A stretch of 64,000 nt of DNA from Limnohabitans_A sp048020265. GTDB lineage: Bacteria > Pseudomonadota > Gammaproteobacteria > Burkholderiales > Burkholderiaceae_C. A program made the position numbers and the translations under genes. Under the pieces are notes generated by a model. That model did no database searches. It had not been told where the DNA came from and was given only the letters and a program-made list of their open reading frames with translations. Of the stretch, positions 53,319 to 61,636 are shown in pieces. Position 1 is the first letter of the stretch. Each line of letters starts with the position of its first letter. Where the stretch lies: positions 2,728,001 through 2,792,000 of the forward strand of contig NZ_CP171843.1 in NCBI RefSeq assembly GCF_048020265.1. The letters run 5' to 3'.

Positions 53319-53346
53319 AGCCCGCAGAGCCGAAGCACTGCGGGCT
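53319..53346 (-). terminator. terminator after amtB (bidirectional hairpin)
   Basis: AGCCCGCAG and CTGCGGGCT pair around a ten-base loop. On the minus strand the hairpin is followed by a T-rich stretch (GTTTCTTT), fitting an amtB terminator; the same hairpin lies 17 bases after the LysR stop on the plus strand. Confidence 0.7.
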
Positions 53347-53400
53347 GATGAGGGGGTGGCTTGCGCCACCGCTTGCAATGAAACTTGCAGTGTCCAGCTA

Positions 53401-54954
53401 TTAGCCGTGGTAGGCCGACTCGCCGTGCGAAGAGATGTCCAGACCTTCGCGCTCTTCTTCTTCCGTGACACGCAGACCGATGGTCAGGTCAACAATCTTG
53501 AAGGCGACCACCGAGACGACACCCGACCAGACGATGGTCAGCAGCACAGCCTTGGCCTGAGTCCAGACCTGAGCGGCGATGGAGTAAGCATCTGGCGCGA
53601 TCATGGCCACAGTGACCCAGTCACCCACGGCGCTGGGACCACCCAGGGCGGGCGAATTGAACACGCCGGTCAGCAAGGCACCGACGATACCGCCGACACC
53701 GTGCACACCGAACACGTCCAGCGAGTCGTCCGCACCCAGCATTTTCTTGAGGCCGTTCACACCCCACAGGCAAGCAAAACCTGCCACGATGCCGATCACC
53801 AGGCCGCCGCCGATGCCCACGTTGCCTGCAGCAGGGGTGATGGCGACCAAACCGGCCACTGCACCCGAAGCTGCACCCAACATGGAAGCTTTGCCGCGCA
53901 TCAGGGCTTCACCCACGCACCAGGCCAGCACCGCACCGGCTGTGGCGACCAAGGTGTTGATGAAGGCCAGCGCTGCGAAACCGTTGGCTTCCAGAGCAGA
54001 GCCGGCGTTGAAACCGAACCAACCCACCCACAGCAAGGACGCACCCACCATGGTCAAAGTCAGGCTGTGCGGGGCCATGGATTCACGGCCATAACCGATG
54101 CGCTTGCCCACCATGAAGGCACCGACCAAGCCAGCCACAGCGGCGTTGATGTGCACCACCGTGCCACCTGCGAAGTCCAATGCACCCCACTGCCAGATCA
54201 GACCGGCCTTGCTGGTCATTTCGTCAGCGACTTCCTTGGCGGTGTAGGCGTCAGGGCCCATCCAGAACCAGACCATGTGCGCCACAGGCAGGTAGCTGAA
54301 GGTGAACCACAGCACCATGAAGGCGAGCACGGCAGAGAACTTGATGCGCTCAGCGAATGCACCCACGATCAGCGCACAGGTGATGCCTGCGAAGGTGGCC
54401 TGGAAGGCGGCAAACGAGATTTCAGGAACGACCACGCCCTTGCTGAAGGTGGCCGCGTTGGCGAAGGTGCCGCCCACGTTGTCCCAAATGCCTTTCATGA
54501 ACAGGCGGTCAAAACCACCGATGAAAGCATTGCCCTCGGTGAAGGCCAGGCTGTAGCCATAGATGAACCAGAGCACGGTGATCATCGAGAAAGTGACCAC
54601 CACCTGCATCAGCACCGACAGCATGTTCTTGCTGCGCACCAAGCCGCCGTAGAACAGGGCCAGGCCCGGAATGACCATCAGGATCACCAAAATGGTGGAC
54701 ACCATCAGCCAGGCGATGTCGCCCTTGTTGGGCACAGGCGCGGCTGCGGGTGCGGTTTCGGCCGCAGCAGGGGCAGCAGCGGCGGGCGCCGCAGGAGCGA
54801 CTGCAGCATCGGCCGGTTTGGCTTCAGCAGCAGGGGCCGTCACGACAGCGGGGGCAGTTGCTGGGGTGGTTTGTGCGGTGGCGACAGACGCCGTGCCGAA
54901 CACACCAAGACCCAGACTCAGGCCCAAGGCCAGGGTAGCGAGTAGTTTTTTCAT
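53401..54954 (-). CDS. amtB: ammonium transporter AmtB
   Basis: A 517-residue ammonium channel. An N-terminal signal peptide (LLATLALGLSLGLGVFG) and an Ala/Pro-rich exported linker of about 70 residues precede eleven membrane segments. Family marks: DFAGGTVVHINAAVAGL, VGWFGFNAGSALEANG, and FGVHGVGGIVGALLTG with the pore His pair. Its activity is blocked by the GlnK protein encoded just upstream. The long exported N-terminus is typical of this group. Confidence 0.96.
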   Translation of the reverse strand: MKKLLATLALGLSLGLGVFGTASVATAQTTPATAPAVVTAPAAEAKPADAAVAPAAPAAAAPAAAETAPAAAPVPNKGDIAWLMVSTILVILMVIPGLALFYGGLVRSKNMLSVLMQVVVTFSMITVLWFIYGYSLAFTEGNAFIGGFDRLFMKGIWDNVGGTFANAATFSKGVVVPEISFAAFQATFAGITCALIVGAFAERIKFSAVLAFMVLWFTFSYLPVAHMVWFWMGPDAYTAKEVADEMTSKAGLIWQWGALDFAGGTVVHINAAVAGLVGAFMVGKRIGYGRESMAPHSLTLTMVGASLLWVGWFGFNAGSALEANGFAALAFINTLVATAGAVLAWCVGEALMRGKASMLGAASGAVAGLVAITPAAGNVGIGGGLVIGIVAGFACLWGVNGLKKMLGADDSLDVFGVHGVGGIVGALLTGVFNSPALGGPSAVGDWVTVAMIAPDAYSIAAQVWTQAKAVLLTIVWSGVVSVVAFKIVDLTIGLRVTEEEEREGLDISSHGESAYHG

Positions 54955-54977
54955 TTATCGACTCTCTTTCTTGTCCA

Positions 54978-55316
54978 TCAAAGGGCTTCGCCACCGGTTT
55001 CACCGGTGCGGATGCGAACCACTTGTTCGAGGTCGTACACGAAGATCTTGCCGTCGCCGATCTTGCCGGTGCGGGCACCGGTTTCGATGGCTTCGATCAC
55101 GCGCTCGACCAGTTCGTCAGACACAGCGGCTTCGATCTTCACTTTGGGCAAAAAGTCGACCACATATTCCGCGCCACGGTACAGCTCGGTGTGGCCTTTT
55201 TGACGACCGAAGCCTTTGACTTCGGTCACGGTGATGCCCTGCACGCCGATGCCCGAAAGTGCTTCACGCACCTCGTCCAGCTTGAAGGGTTTGATGATGG
55301 CGGTCACCAGTTTCAT
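54978..55316 (-). CDS. glnK: nitrogen regulatory PII protein
   Basis: A 112-residue PII signalling protein. It starts MKLVTAIIKPFKLDEVREAL; the T-loop has Tyr51 in RGAEYVVDF, the uridylylation site, and the B-loop is TGARTGKIGDGKIFV. It senses 2-oxoglutarate and ATP/ADP and gates AmtB. It lies 23 bases upstream of amtB and 28 bases after the porin gene, all three behind one sigma54 promoter. Confidence 0.97.
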   Translation of the reverse strand: MKLVTAIIKPFKLDEVREALSGIGVQGITVTEVKGFGRQKGHTELYRGAEYVVDFLPKVKIEAAVSDELVERVIEAIETGARTGKIGDGKIFVYDLEQVVRIRTGETGGEAL

Positions 55317-55344
55317 GATGGCTCCTTGTGTGTTGGGGCGGGAA

Positions 55345-56100
55345 TCAGAAGGCGTATTTCAGGCCGACGACCAGACCGGTCTTGCCGGTGAACTTACCTG
55401 CGGGTGTGGCATAGCCAAAAGCTTGGTCAGCATTTGTGTCAACCAAAGCACCTGAAGCTGTCAAACCATTTCCAAGATCTTTGTTCAAAGTCAGCGCATA
55501 GTCGGTGTAAGAACCGTTTGTGGTGTTCTTAACTTTTTGATAGCCAATATGCGGCACAAGGTTGAATCCGTTACCAAGATCAATCGCGGCGCTCAAGTCA
55601 ACGTAATAGCTGTTCTTTGTATTGGCATTTCCGAACAAGTCTGTGGTTGCGTGCGAATATTTAGCCGTGAAAAGACCGTAAGTAACTGCTCCGTAAACTT
55701 CATTGGTGTTTGCATTTACAAACGACCCTGTACCCGCCAGTTTGTTACCCACATACTCATAACGCAAAAAACCTACGTCATAGGCTACATCGCCAACAGC
55801 ACCTTTATAACCACCATAAATATCTACTTCAACAGTGCCGTCTGTTGCACCTGCATCTTTGATCCACTTGATGGTGGAACCCCAAGCACCCACGTAGAAA
55901 CCGCTCTTGTCCGCGTAATCCACACCGCCTTGCAAAGCAGGCTGCAGACGCGACTGGGAAATACCGCGGTAACGGTAGTCGCTGGTCACACCCACGTTGA
56001 AGGACAGGCTGCTCTCGGGAGCTGCTGCCTGGGCTTGCGCCAAACCGCTTACAGAACCCAAAGCCAGGGCGATCAGGGAAGGAACGAGGATCTTTTTCAT
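55345..56100 (-). CDS. TorF family putative porin
   Basis: A 251-residue outer-membrane beta-barrel with signal peptide (MKKILVPSLIALALGSVSG...AQA). The TorF hallmark is FNVGVTSDYRYRGISQSRLQPALQGGVDY at the mature N-terminus, and the chain ends in Phe after GLVVGLKYAF. It probably helps ammonium or small nitrogen compounds cross the outer membrane, as it is co-regulated with amtB. Start at 56100 has TTGGAG upstream. Confidence 0.92.
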   Translation of the reverse strand: MKKILVPSLIALALGSVSGLAQAQAAAPESSLSFNVGVTSDYRYRGISQSRLQPALQGGVDYADKSGFYVGAWGSTIKWIKDAGATDGTVEVDIYGGYKGAVGDVAYDVGFLRYEYVGNKLAGTGSFVNANTNEVYGAVTYGLFTAKYSHATTDLFGNANTKNSYYVDLSAAIDLGNGFNLVPHIGYQKVKNTTNGSYTDYALTLNKDLGNGLTASGALVDTNADQAFGYATPAGKFTGKTGLVVGLKYAF

Positions 56101-56139
56101 GGTGAACTCCAAAAAGGTGAAGAAAGGACAAGCACCTCA

Positions 56140-56155
56140 TGCAGATACCGTGCCA
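56140..56155 (-). promoter_or_regulatory. sigma54 promoter of the porin-glnK-amtB operon
   Basis: On the minus strand TGGCAC (56155-56150), five bases, then CTGCA (56144-56140): GG and GC are separated by ten bases, the strict sigma54 spacing, and 11 of the 12 key positions fit the consensus. Transcription would start near 56130, 30 bases before the ATG. GCAC/GTGC motifs upstream may bind NtrC. Confidence 0.85.
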
Positions 56156-56298
56156 ACCCACTTCACACCGCATCACCAAGGGCATTTACCAGTGCACGCC
56201 CGCTCTGTGCGTGCTTGAATAGGATTCCAACAAGAGCCGTGCGCATGATCTGCGTGCACGGACACACACCATGCACCAGCATGGGGCAGGGAGAGGAT

Positions 56299-57831
56299 AT
56301 GAGTCTCAGTTTGGTGCGTAGCCGCGCTTTGGTCGGCTTGCAGGCGCCGCCCGTCACCGTTGAGGTGCATTTGGCCAATGGGTTGCCCAGCTTCACCTTG
56401 GTGGGCTTGGCCGATGTCGAGGTCAAGGAAGCCCGCGAACGCGTGCGCTCAGCCTTGCAAAACAGCGGGCTGGACTTTCCGCACAACAAGCGCATCACCG
56501 TCAACCTGGCCCCGGCGGACTTGCCCAAAGACTCCGGGCGGCTGGACTTGCCGATTGCGCTGGGCATATTGGCCGCCAGCGGACAGATCGACGCCAGCAA
56601 GCTGGACGGCTATGAATTCGCGGGCGAGTTGTCGCTGTCGGGCGAACTGCGCCCGGTGCGCGGCGCACTGGCCATGAGCCTGGTGCTGCGCCAGCAGCAC
56701 GTGCGCACCCGGCTGGTGTTGCCACCGGGCAGCGCCGAAGAAGCCGCCCTCGCACCCGACGCCGAAGTCTTTCGCGCACAGCATTTGCTCGACGTGGTGC
56801 AGCAGTTTTTACCGCCCTCGAACGAGCCCCCGCTGGAGCCGGGCGAAGGCTGGGTGCGCATGGCAGCGTCTGTGCCCCATGCACCACCGCGCTACGCCAA
56901 TCTGGCCGATGTGAAAGGCCAAGCCGGCGTGAAACGGGTGCTGGAGATCGCCGCCGCCGGGGGCCATTCGCTGCTCATGGTCGGCCCGCCAGGCTCGGGC
57001 AAATCCATGCTGGCGCAGCGTTTTGCGGGTTTGCTGCCGCCCATGTCGATCGAAGACGCGCTGGAGTCGGCGGCGGTGGCCAGCCTGGCCGGGCGCTTTG
57101 ATCTGGCCCGCTGGGCGCAACGCCCCACCGGCCAGCCGCACCATTCGGCCAGTGCGGTGGCTTTGGTCGGTGGCGGCTCGCCACCCCGGCCAGGTGAGAT
57201 TTCGCTGGCGCACCATGGGGTGCTGTTTCTGGATGAGCTTCCAGAGTTTCCACGAGCCGCTTTGGAAGCCCTGCGCGAACCGCTGGAAAGCGGCACCATC
57301 ACCATCGCCCGGGCAGCGCGGCGGGCCGAGTTTCCAGCGCGTTTTCAGTTGATCGCCGCCATGAATCCCTGCCCCTGCGGCTATTTGGGCAGCCCCACGC
57401 GGGCCTGCCGCTGCTCACCCGACCAGGTCAGCCGCTACCAAGGCAAGCTCAGTGGCCCACTGCTCGACCGGATCGATTTGCACATCGAAGTGCCCAGCCT
57501 GCCCGCTCAAGACCTGCTGAATGCACCGCCCGGTGAAAGCACCGAAGCGATCGCTGCCCGCAGCCTGGCCGCCCGTGAACGGGCCCTGGCCCGCCAGGGC
57601 TGCGCCAACGCGGCATTGCAAGGCCAGGCCATCGACACCCATGCACGCTTGGAAGACAGCGCCACCAGTTTGCTGCAAAAGGCTGCCGCCAAGCTTGGCT
57701 GGAGCGGGCGCAGCACCCACCGCAGCCTGAAAGTGGCCCGCACCATCGCCGACCTGGCCGGCAGTGACACCATTGCCGCCGCGCACGTGGCCGAAGCGGT
57801 GCAGTACCGGCGGGTGCTCAAGGAAGCCTGA
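56299..57831 (+). CDS. YifB/ComM family Mg-chelatase-like ATPase
   Basis: A 510-residue AAA+ protein. An N-terminal Lon-like domain (SLSLVRSRALVGLQAPPVTV) is followed by the ATPase part with Walker A MVGPPGSGKSMLA, Walker B GVLFLDELPEF, and the Cys-rich PCPCGYLGSPTRACRCSP segment diagnostic for the family. ComM acts as a branch-migration helicase in natural transformation. ATG 56299 has GGGAGAGG upstream; a long upstream open stretch is antisense to the porin gene. Confidence 0.94.
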   Translation: MSLSLVRSRALVGLQAPPVTVEVHLANGLPSFTLVGLADVEVKEARERVRSALQNSGLDFPHNKRITVNLAPADLPKDSGRLDLPIALGILAASGQIDASKLDGYEFAGELSLSGELRPVRGALAMSLVLRQQHVRTRLVLPPGSAEEAALAPDAEVFRAQHLLDVVQQFLPPSNEPPLEPGEGWVRMAASVPHAPPRYANLADVKGQAGVKRVLEIAAAGGHSLLMVGPPGSGKSMLAQRFAGLLPPMSIEDALESAAVASLAGRFDLARWAQRPTGQPHHSASAVALVGGGSPPRPGEISLAHHGVLFLDELPEFPRAALEALREPLESGTITIARAARRAEFPARFQLIAAMNPCPCGYLGSPTRACRCSPDQVSRYQGKLSGPLLDRIDLHIEVPSLPAQDLLNAPPGESTEAIAARSLAARERALARQGCANAALQGQAIDTHARLEDSATSLLQKAAAKLGWSGRSTHRSLKVARTIADLAGSDTIAAAHVAEAVQYRRVLKEA

Positions 57832-57924
57832 AGTGCGCCCTGGCGGCCACCGGCCGGGCCAAGGGTATGCTCTGGCCCATGCACCGTCTGTACCGCAGCG
57901 TGGCGGCCTGAAGCACTTTTTGCC

Positions 57925-59130
57925 GTGCACGCACCACGCCTGATCCCCTTCAGCTTCTGGCTGTCTTTGCCCCAGCTCATCACCTGGGGCAGTGTTTTCT
58001 ACACCTTTTCCTTGCTCATGACGCCTCTTGAGGCCGAGCTGGGCATGGGCCGGGCCGAGTCTTCGCTGGCCTTCAGCCTGGCGCTGCTGGCCGAGGGCTT
58101 GATGGCTTATGCGGTCGGTCGCTGGATCGACGCCGGACACGAGCGAGTGGTGATGACGCTGGGGTCGGTTTGGGTCGGGCTGGGTTTGCTGGGGCACAGC
58201 GCAGTGACATCGGTGGCCGGGTTTTATGCCGCCTGGATCTGGCTGGGCCTGGGCATGGCCGCCACGCTCTACACCCCGGCATTTGCGGTGGTCACAAGGC
58301 GCTATGGACAGGACTTTCGCCGCGCCATCATCACCCTCACGTTCCTGGGCGGCTTGGCCAGCACCGTGTTCATCCCCTTGTTTTCCTGGTGGATGGACCT
58401 GTGGGGCTGGCGACAAGCCCTGTGGGCGCTGGCGGCGCTGCAATTTTTGGTGTGTGTGCCTTTGCACGGCTGGCTGCTGCAAGGCGCACCACGCCCAGCG
58501 GCTCACGCCGACCGGATGCACACGGACGTGGCGCCGCCTCCTGAATCTGTACGCGAACACCTGCGACACGCCCCCTTTTGGCTGCTGGCCCTGTTCATGG
58601 TGCTCATGATGTCGGTCACCTCTGCCCTGCCTGCTCACATGATCGCTTTGCTGCAAGAGGCGGGTTTGTCGCCGACATGGGTGATTGCCGTGCCAGCGGC
58701 CATTGGCGTGATCCAGGTGGTGGGGCGAGGGGTGTTATTTCTCTTTGAACGCCGCTGGGACGTGCACACCGCCAACCGCTGGATTCCTGGCTTTATTCCC
58801 ATGGGGGTGCTGGCGCTGTTACTCGGGGGTTTTCACCCGGCAGGGGCACTGCTGTTTGTGCTGTTGTTCGGCTTGGGCAACGGCATGATCACCATCGTCA
58901 AAGGGACGGCGCTGGCCCAATACGTGAGCCGCGACCACGTGGGCCAGCTCAATGGTTTGCTGGGCCTACCGATCGCGGTGGCCAGAGCCGCCGCCCCTTT
59001 GACGGTGGGCCTGCTGTGGTCACCCGCAGGCGGTTACCAATTGGCCCTGCTTTGGCTGCTGGTGGCCAGCCTGTTGGCCACCGCCGCCTTGTGGGTGGCG
59101 CAAAGACATGCCCTCAATACACAACCTTGA
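57925..59130 (+). CDS. MFS transporter
   Basis: A 401-residue major-facilitator protein with about 12 membrane segments. Helix 1 begins LIPFSFWLSLPQLITWGSVF, and the motif between helices 2 and 3 reads GRWIDAGHERVVM. The loop between helices 6 and 7 has Pro-Ala-rich sequence. The first in-frame start is GTG 57925, so the start is tentative. Substrate unknown; related to the group called 'MFS transporter, oxalate/formate-like'. Confidence 0.88.
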   Translation: MHAPRLIPFSFWLSLPQLITWGSVFYTFSLLMTPLEAELGMGRAESSLAFSLALLAEGLMAYAVGRWIDAGHERVVMTLGSVWVGLGLLGHSAVTSVAGFYAAWIWLGLGMAATLYTPAFAVVTRRYGQDFRRAIITLTFLGGLASTVFIPLFSWWMDLWGWRQALWALAALQFLVCVPLHGWLLQGAPRPAAHADRMHTDVAPPPESVREHLRHAPFWLLALFMVLMMSVTSALPAHMIALLQEAGLSPTWVIAVPAAIGVIQVVGRGVLFLFERRWDVHTANRWIPGFIPMGVLALLLGGFHPAGALLFVLLFGLGNGMITIVKGTALAQYVSRDHVGQLNGLLGLPIAVARAAAPLTVGLLWSPAGGYQLALLWLLVASLLATAALWVAQRHALNTQP

Positions 59131-59208
59131 GTGGTCTGCAAACCACCACACCCGAGGGTGCATTTCTGCTTATATCCACAACGGCATATATAACCAACTA
59201 AAAAATCG

Positions 59209-59237
59209 TTCCCATGTCTTTGGCGGCTGGCCACAAT
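59209..59237 (+). promoter_or_regulatory. promoter of the rhodanese gene with AT-rich activator-like site
   Basis: -35 TTCCCA (59209-59214), 17-base spacer, -10 CACAAT (59232-59237), both weak. Immediately upstream is an AT-rich stretch (about 59170-59208) with TATATAACCAACTAAAAAAT, reminiscent of CysB-type activator sites. This fits an activated sulfur promoter, but it is only a visual match. Confidence 0.35.
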
Positions 59238-59276
59238 CGCACCATTGTTTTCAACCACCCTCAAGGGATTGTCCAA

Positions 59277-60221
59277 ATGAAACACCTCACCACCTTGGTT
59301 CTGGGCCTGGCCCTGTCGGCTGCCGCCTCGGCCGCCCAACCCCTGCTCAGCCCTGCCGAGCTACAGACCAAACTGAACAACCCCCAAGTGCGCGTGATCG
59401 ACATCCGTGACGCCAAGTCTTATGGCGCCGGGCACATCGCCGGCGCGGTGAACGCACCTTACGGCAGCTGGCGCGGCCCCGCGCACAACCCGGGTGAATT
59501 GCCCGAATTGCCCAAGCTGACGGCGCTGGTGCAAAGCCTGGGCCTGACGCCCGCCACCCACGCGGTGGTGGTGTCGAGCGGCGCTGACGCCACCGACTTC
59601 GGTGCCACCGCCCGCGTGTACTGGACGCTGAAAGTGCTGGGCCTCAAGGAACTGTCCGTGCTCAACGGCGGCCTGAAAGCCTGGAGCGAAGCCGGTCTGA
59701 CGCAAAACACCGACGCCGTCAAAGTCGCCGCCAGCAACTTCCAGCCCAAACTGGACCAAAGCCAGATCGCCACCAAAGAAGAGCTGATCCAGCGCGTGAA
59801 GGCCGGTGACGCCACCCTGATCGACGCCCGCCCTGCCGCATTCTTCAACGGCGAAACCAAAGCCCCCGCGGCCAAAGTGGCTGGCACCCTGGACGGCGCC
59901 GTGAACCTGCAGCACGACAAGTGGTTCGCCCCCGGCAGCTCGACCTTTGTGCCCGCTGATCAAGCCAAGAAAATCGCCGCCGCCAGCCCGATCGACCCCG
60001 CCAAGGAAACCGTTTCCTTCTGCAACACCGGCCACTGGGCAGCGACCAACTGGTTTGCCATGTCCGAAGTGCTGGGCCAGAAAAACGTGAAGCTCTACGC
60101 AGGCTCCATGGTCGAGTGGTCGCAAGACCCGAACGGTCTGCCCATGGCCAACGTGCCCAGCCGCACCACCCAGCTGCTGCAAGACGCCAAGGCCTGGGGT
60201 GCCAAAACCTTCAGCAAGTGA
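59277..60221 (+). CDS. periplasmic double-rhodanese sulfurtransferase
   Basis: A 314-residue exported protein with signal peptide (MKHLTTLVLGLALSAAASA) and two rhodanese domains. The first (RVIDIRDAKSYGAGHIAGA) lacks the catalytic Cys (VVVSSGADATDF); the second has DARPAAFFNG and the active-site loop VSFCNTGHWAA with Cys. It moves sulfane sulfur, for example from thiosulfate. Directly followed by a YeeE-type carrier gene, which supports a role in sulfur handling. Confidence 0.92.
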   Translation: MKHLTTLVLGLALSAAASAAQPLLSPAELQTKLNNPQVRVIDIRDAKSYGAGHIAGAVNAPYGSWRGPAHNPGELPELPKLTALVQSLGLTPATHAVVVSSGADATDFGATARVYWTLKVLGLKELSVLNGGLKAWSEAGLTQNTDAVKVAASNFQPKLDQSQIATKEELIQRVKAGDATLIDARPAAFFNGETKAPAAKVAGTLDGAVNLQHDKWFAPGSSTFVPADQAKKIAAASPIDPAKETVSFCNTGHWAATNWFAMSEVLGQKNVKLYAGSMVEWSQDPNGLPMANVPSRTTQLLQDAKAWGAKTFSK

Positions 60222-60237
60222 TGGTCCAATAAGGCTT

Positions 60238-61311
60238 ATGAAACGACTCCCTTTAGCGGCCATCCTGGCCGCTTTTTTCATCTTCCTGATCCTCGAAGTC
60301 TCGGTACGCCAGTCGGTCTTGCTGCTGGTAGGCGTGGGCATGGGCGCGGCTTTGGCCGGGGCCCGCTTTGGCTTCACCACGGGCTGGCGTCAGCTCATCG
60401 AACAACGCAACCCCCAAGGCGTGACGGGCCAGGTGCTGCTGCTGGCACTGGCCAGTCTGGCGGCGCTGCCGCTGCTGGGCCAGTTTTCTGAACTGCACGC
60501 CGCCTTGGGCCCACCCAGCGTGAGCCTGCTGGTGGGCGCTTTCGTGTTCGGCTTGACCATGCAAATTGCCGACGGCTGCGGCTCGGGCACGCTCTACAAA
60601 GCGGGCCTGGGTGTGCCGCTCAACATGGGCATCCTGCCGCTGTTCGCTTTGGGCAGTTTTCTGGGCTCGGTGCACCTGGACAGCTGGTTGTCTCTCGGCC
60701 AGATGGAACCCGTGAGCCTGAGCGAACAACTGGGCACCTCCGGTGCCTTGGGCCTGACCCTGGCGCTGCTGGCCGCCGTGCTGGTGGTCACCCGCCTGTG
60801 GGTGGGCGCGGGCCAGACCTGGTTCAACAAACGCTGGCTCTGGGGTGCCGTGGCGCTGGCCATTCTGGCCACCATCAACCTGCTGCTGGCCGGCCAACCC
60901 TGGGGCGTGGTCTATGGCTTTGGCCTGTGGGCGGCCAAAGGCGCGGTGGCGCTGGGCCTGTTCGACCCGGTGGGTAACGGCTTCTGGGGCCAGGCAGGCA
61001 ACGCGCAGCGCCTGACGCAAACCGTGCTGATGGATGTGACCACCATCACCAACATTGGCATCCTAGGCGGTGCGCTGTGGGTGTCGGCCAAGGCGCCTGG
61101 CGACAGCAAACCCCTCACCACGCAGCAATGGGTGATTGGCCTGGTGGCCGGCTTTGTGATGGGCTACAGCTCGCGCCTGGCCTTTGGCTGCAACATCGGC
61201 GCCATGCTCAGCGGCATCTCCACCGGCAGCCTGCACGGCTGGATCTGGGTGCCATTGGCTTTCGCGGGCACGCTGATCGGCGTGCGCGTGCGCCGCCATT
61301 ACCAGTTCTGA
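60238..61311 (+). CDS. YeeE/YedE family (TsuA-like) thiosulfate uptake protein
   Basis: A 357-residue membrane protein with about nine helices. The conserved Cys motifs are DGCGSGTLYKAGLG and FGCNIGAMLSGISTGSLHG; in the TsuA model these Cys guide thiosulfate through the membrane. It lies 16 bases after the rhodanese gene. A terminator hairpin (60255-60278) is part of codons 6-14 (LAAILAAFF), so the gene depends on read-through. Confidence 0.92.
   Translation: MKRLPLAAILAAFFIFLILEVSVRQSVLLLVGVGMGAALAGARFGFTTGWRQLIEQRNPQGVTGQVLLLALASLAALPLLGQFSELHAALGPPSVSLLVGAFVFGLTMQIADGCGSGTLYKAGLGVPLNMGILPLFALGSFLGSVHLDSWLSLGQMEPVSLSEQLGTSGALGLTLALLAAVLVVTRLWVGAGQTWFNKRWLWGAVALAILATINLLLAGQPWGVVYGFGLWAAKGAVALGLFDPVGNGFWGQAGNAQRLTQTVLMDVTTITNIGILGGALWVSAKAPGDSKPLTTQQWVIGLVAGFVMGYSSRLAFGCNIGAMLSGISTGSLHGWIWVPLAFAGTLIGVRVRRHYQF
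60255..60278 (+). terminator. intrinsic terminator inside the start of the YeeE gene
   Basis: AGCGGCC and GGCCGCT pair around loop ATCCT, followed by six T (60273-60278). It is 34 bases after the rhodanese stop but 17 bases inside the next ORF, where it encodes hydrophobic residues of the first membrane segment. Confidence 0.75.
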
Positions 61312-61321
61312 AGGAGGCCGC

Positions 61322-61489
61322 ATGAACAAAACACAGCAACTGCAAGCGGTTTTCTGGCTCAGCCTGGCCGCCTTTCTGGCCTGGGACTTCAAGACGTCCA
61401 ATCCGGTGGATCTGCGCAACGAACCACCACTGATTGCGGCAGGTTCGGGCCAGGCCACGAGTGGCGGGCATTGTTCGATGGCGAAGTGA
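61322..61489 (+). CDS. 55-residue membrane small ORF
   Basis: A small ORF too short for usual calls, 10 bases after the YeeE stop and preceded by AAGGAGG at ideal distance. The product starts MNKTQQLQAVFWLSLAAFLA, which reads as one membrane segment, followed by a polar tail ending GGHCSMAK with a Cys. No family is recognised. Its position suggests a partner of the thiosulfate module. Confidence 0.6.
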   Translation: MNKTQQLQAVFWLSLAAFLAWDFKTSNPVDLRNEPPLIAAGSGQATSGGHCSMAK

Positions 61490-61636
61490 AGCGCTTGAGC
61501 TAAGCGCAACGTATTCATCGGGCCATGGTGGTCGTGCGCCGCCACACAGACCCACGTGGGGCTCAAGGCATAAGGTTTGTTCTGACAGGCATGACGCACG
61601 CGTTCGAGCGTCGCATGCCAGCTTCAGGAGAACCCC

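Noticed and set aside
55537..56298. Long 5' extension of the YifB frame over the porin gene
   Set aside because: The extension is antisense to a well-supported porin; the family start is at 56299, with a ribosome-binding site.
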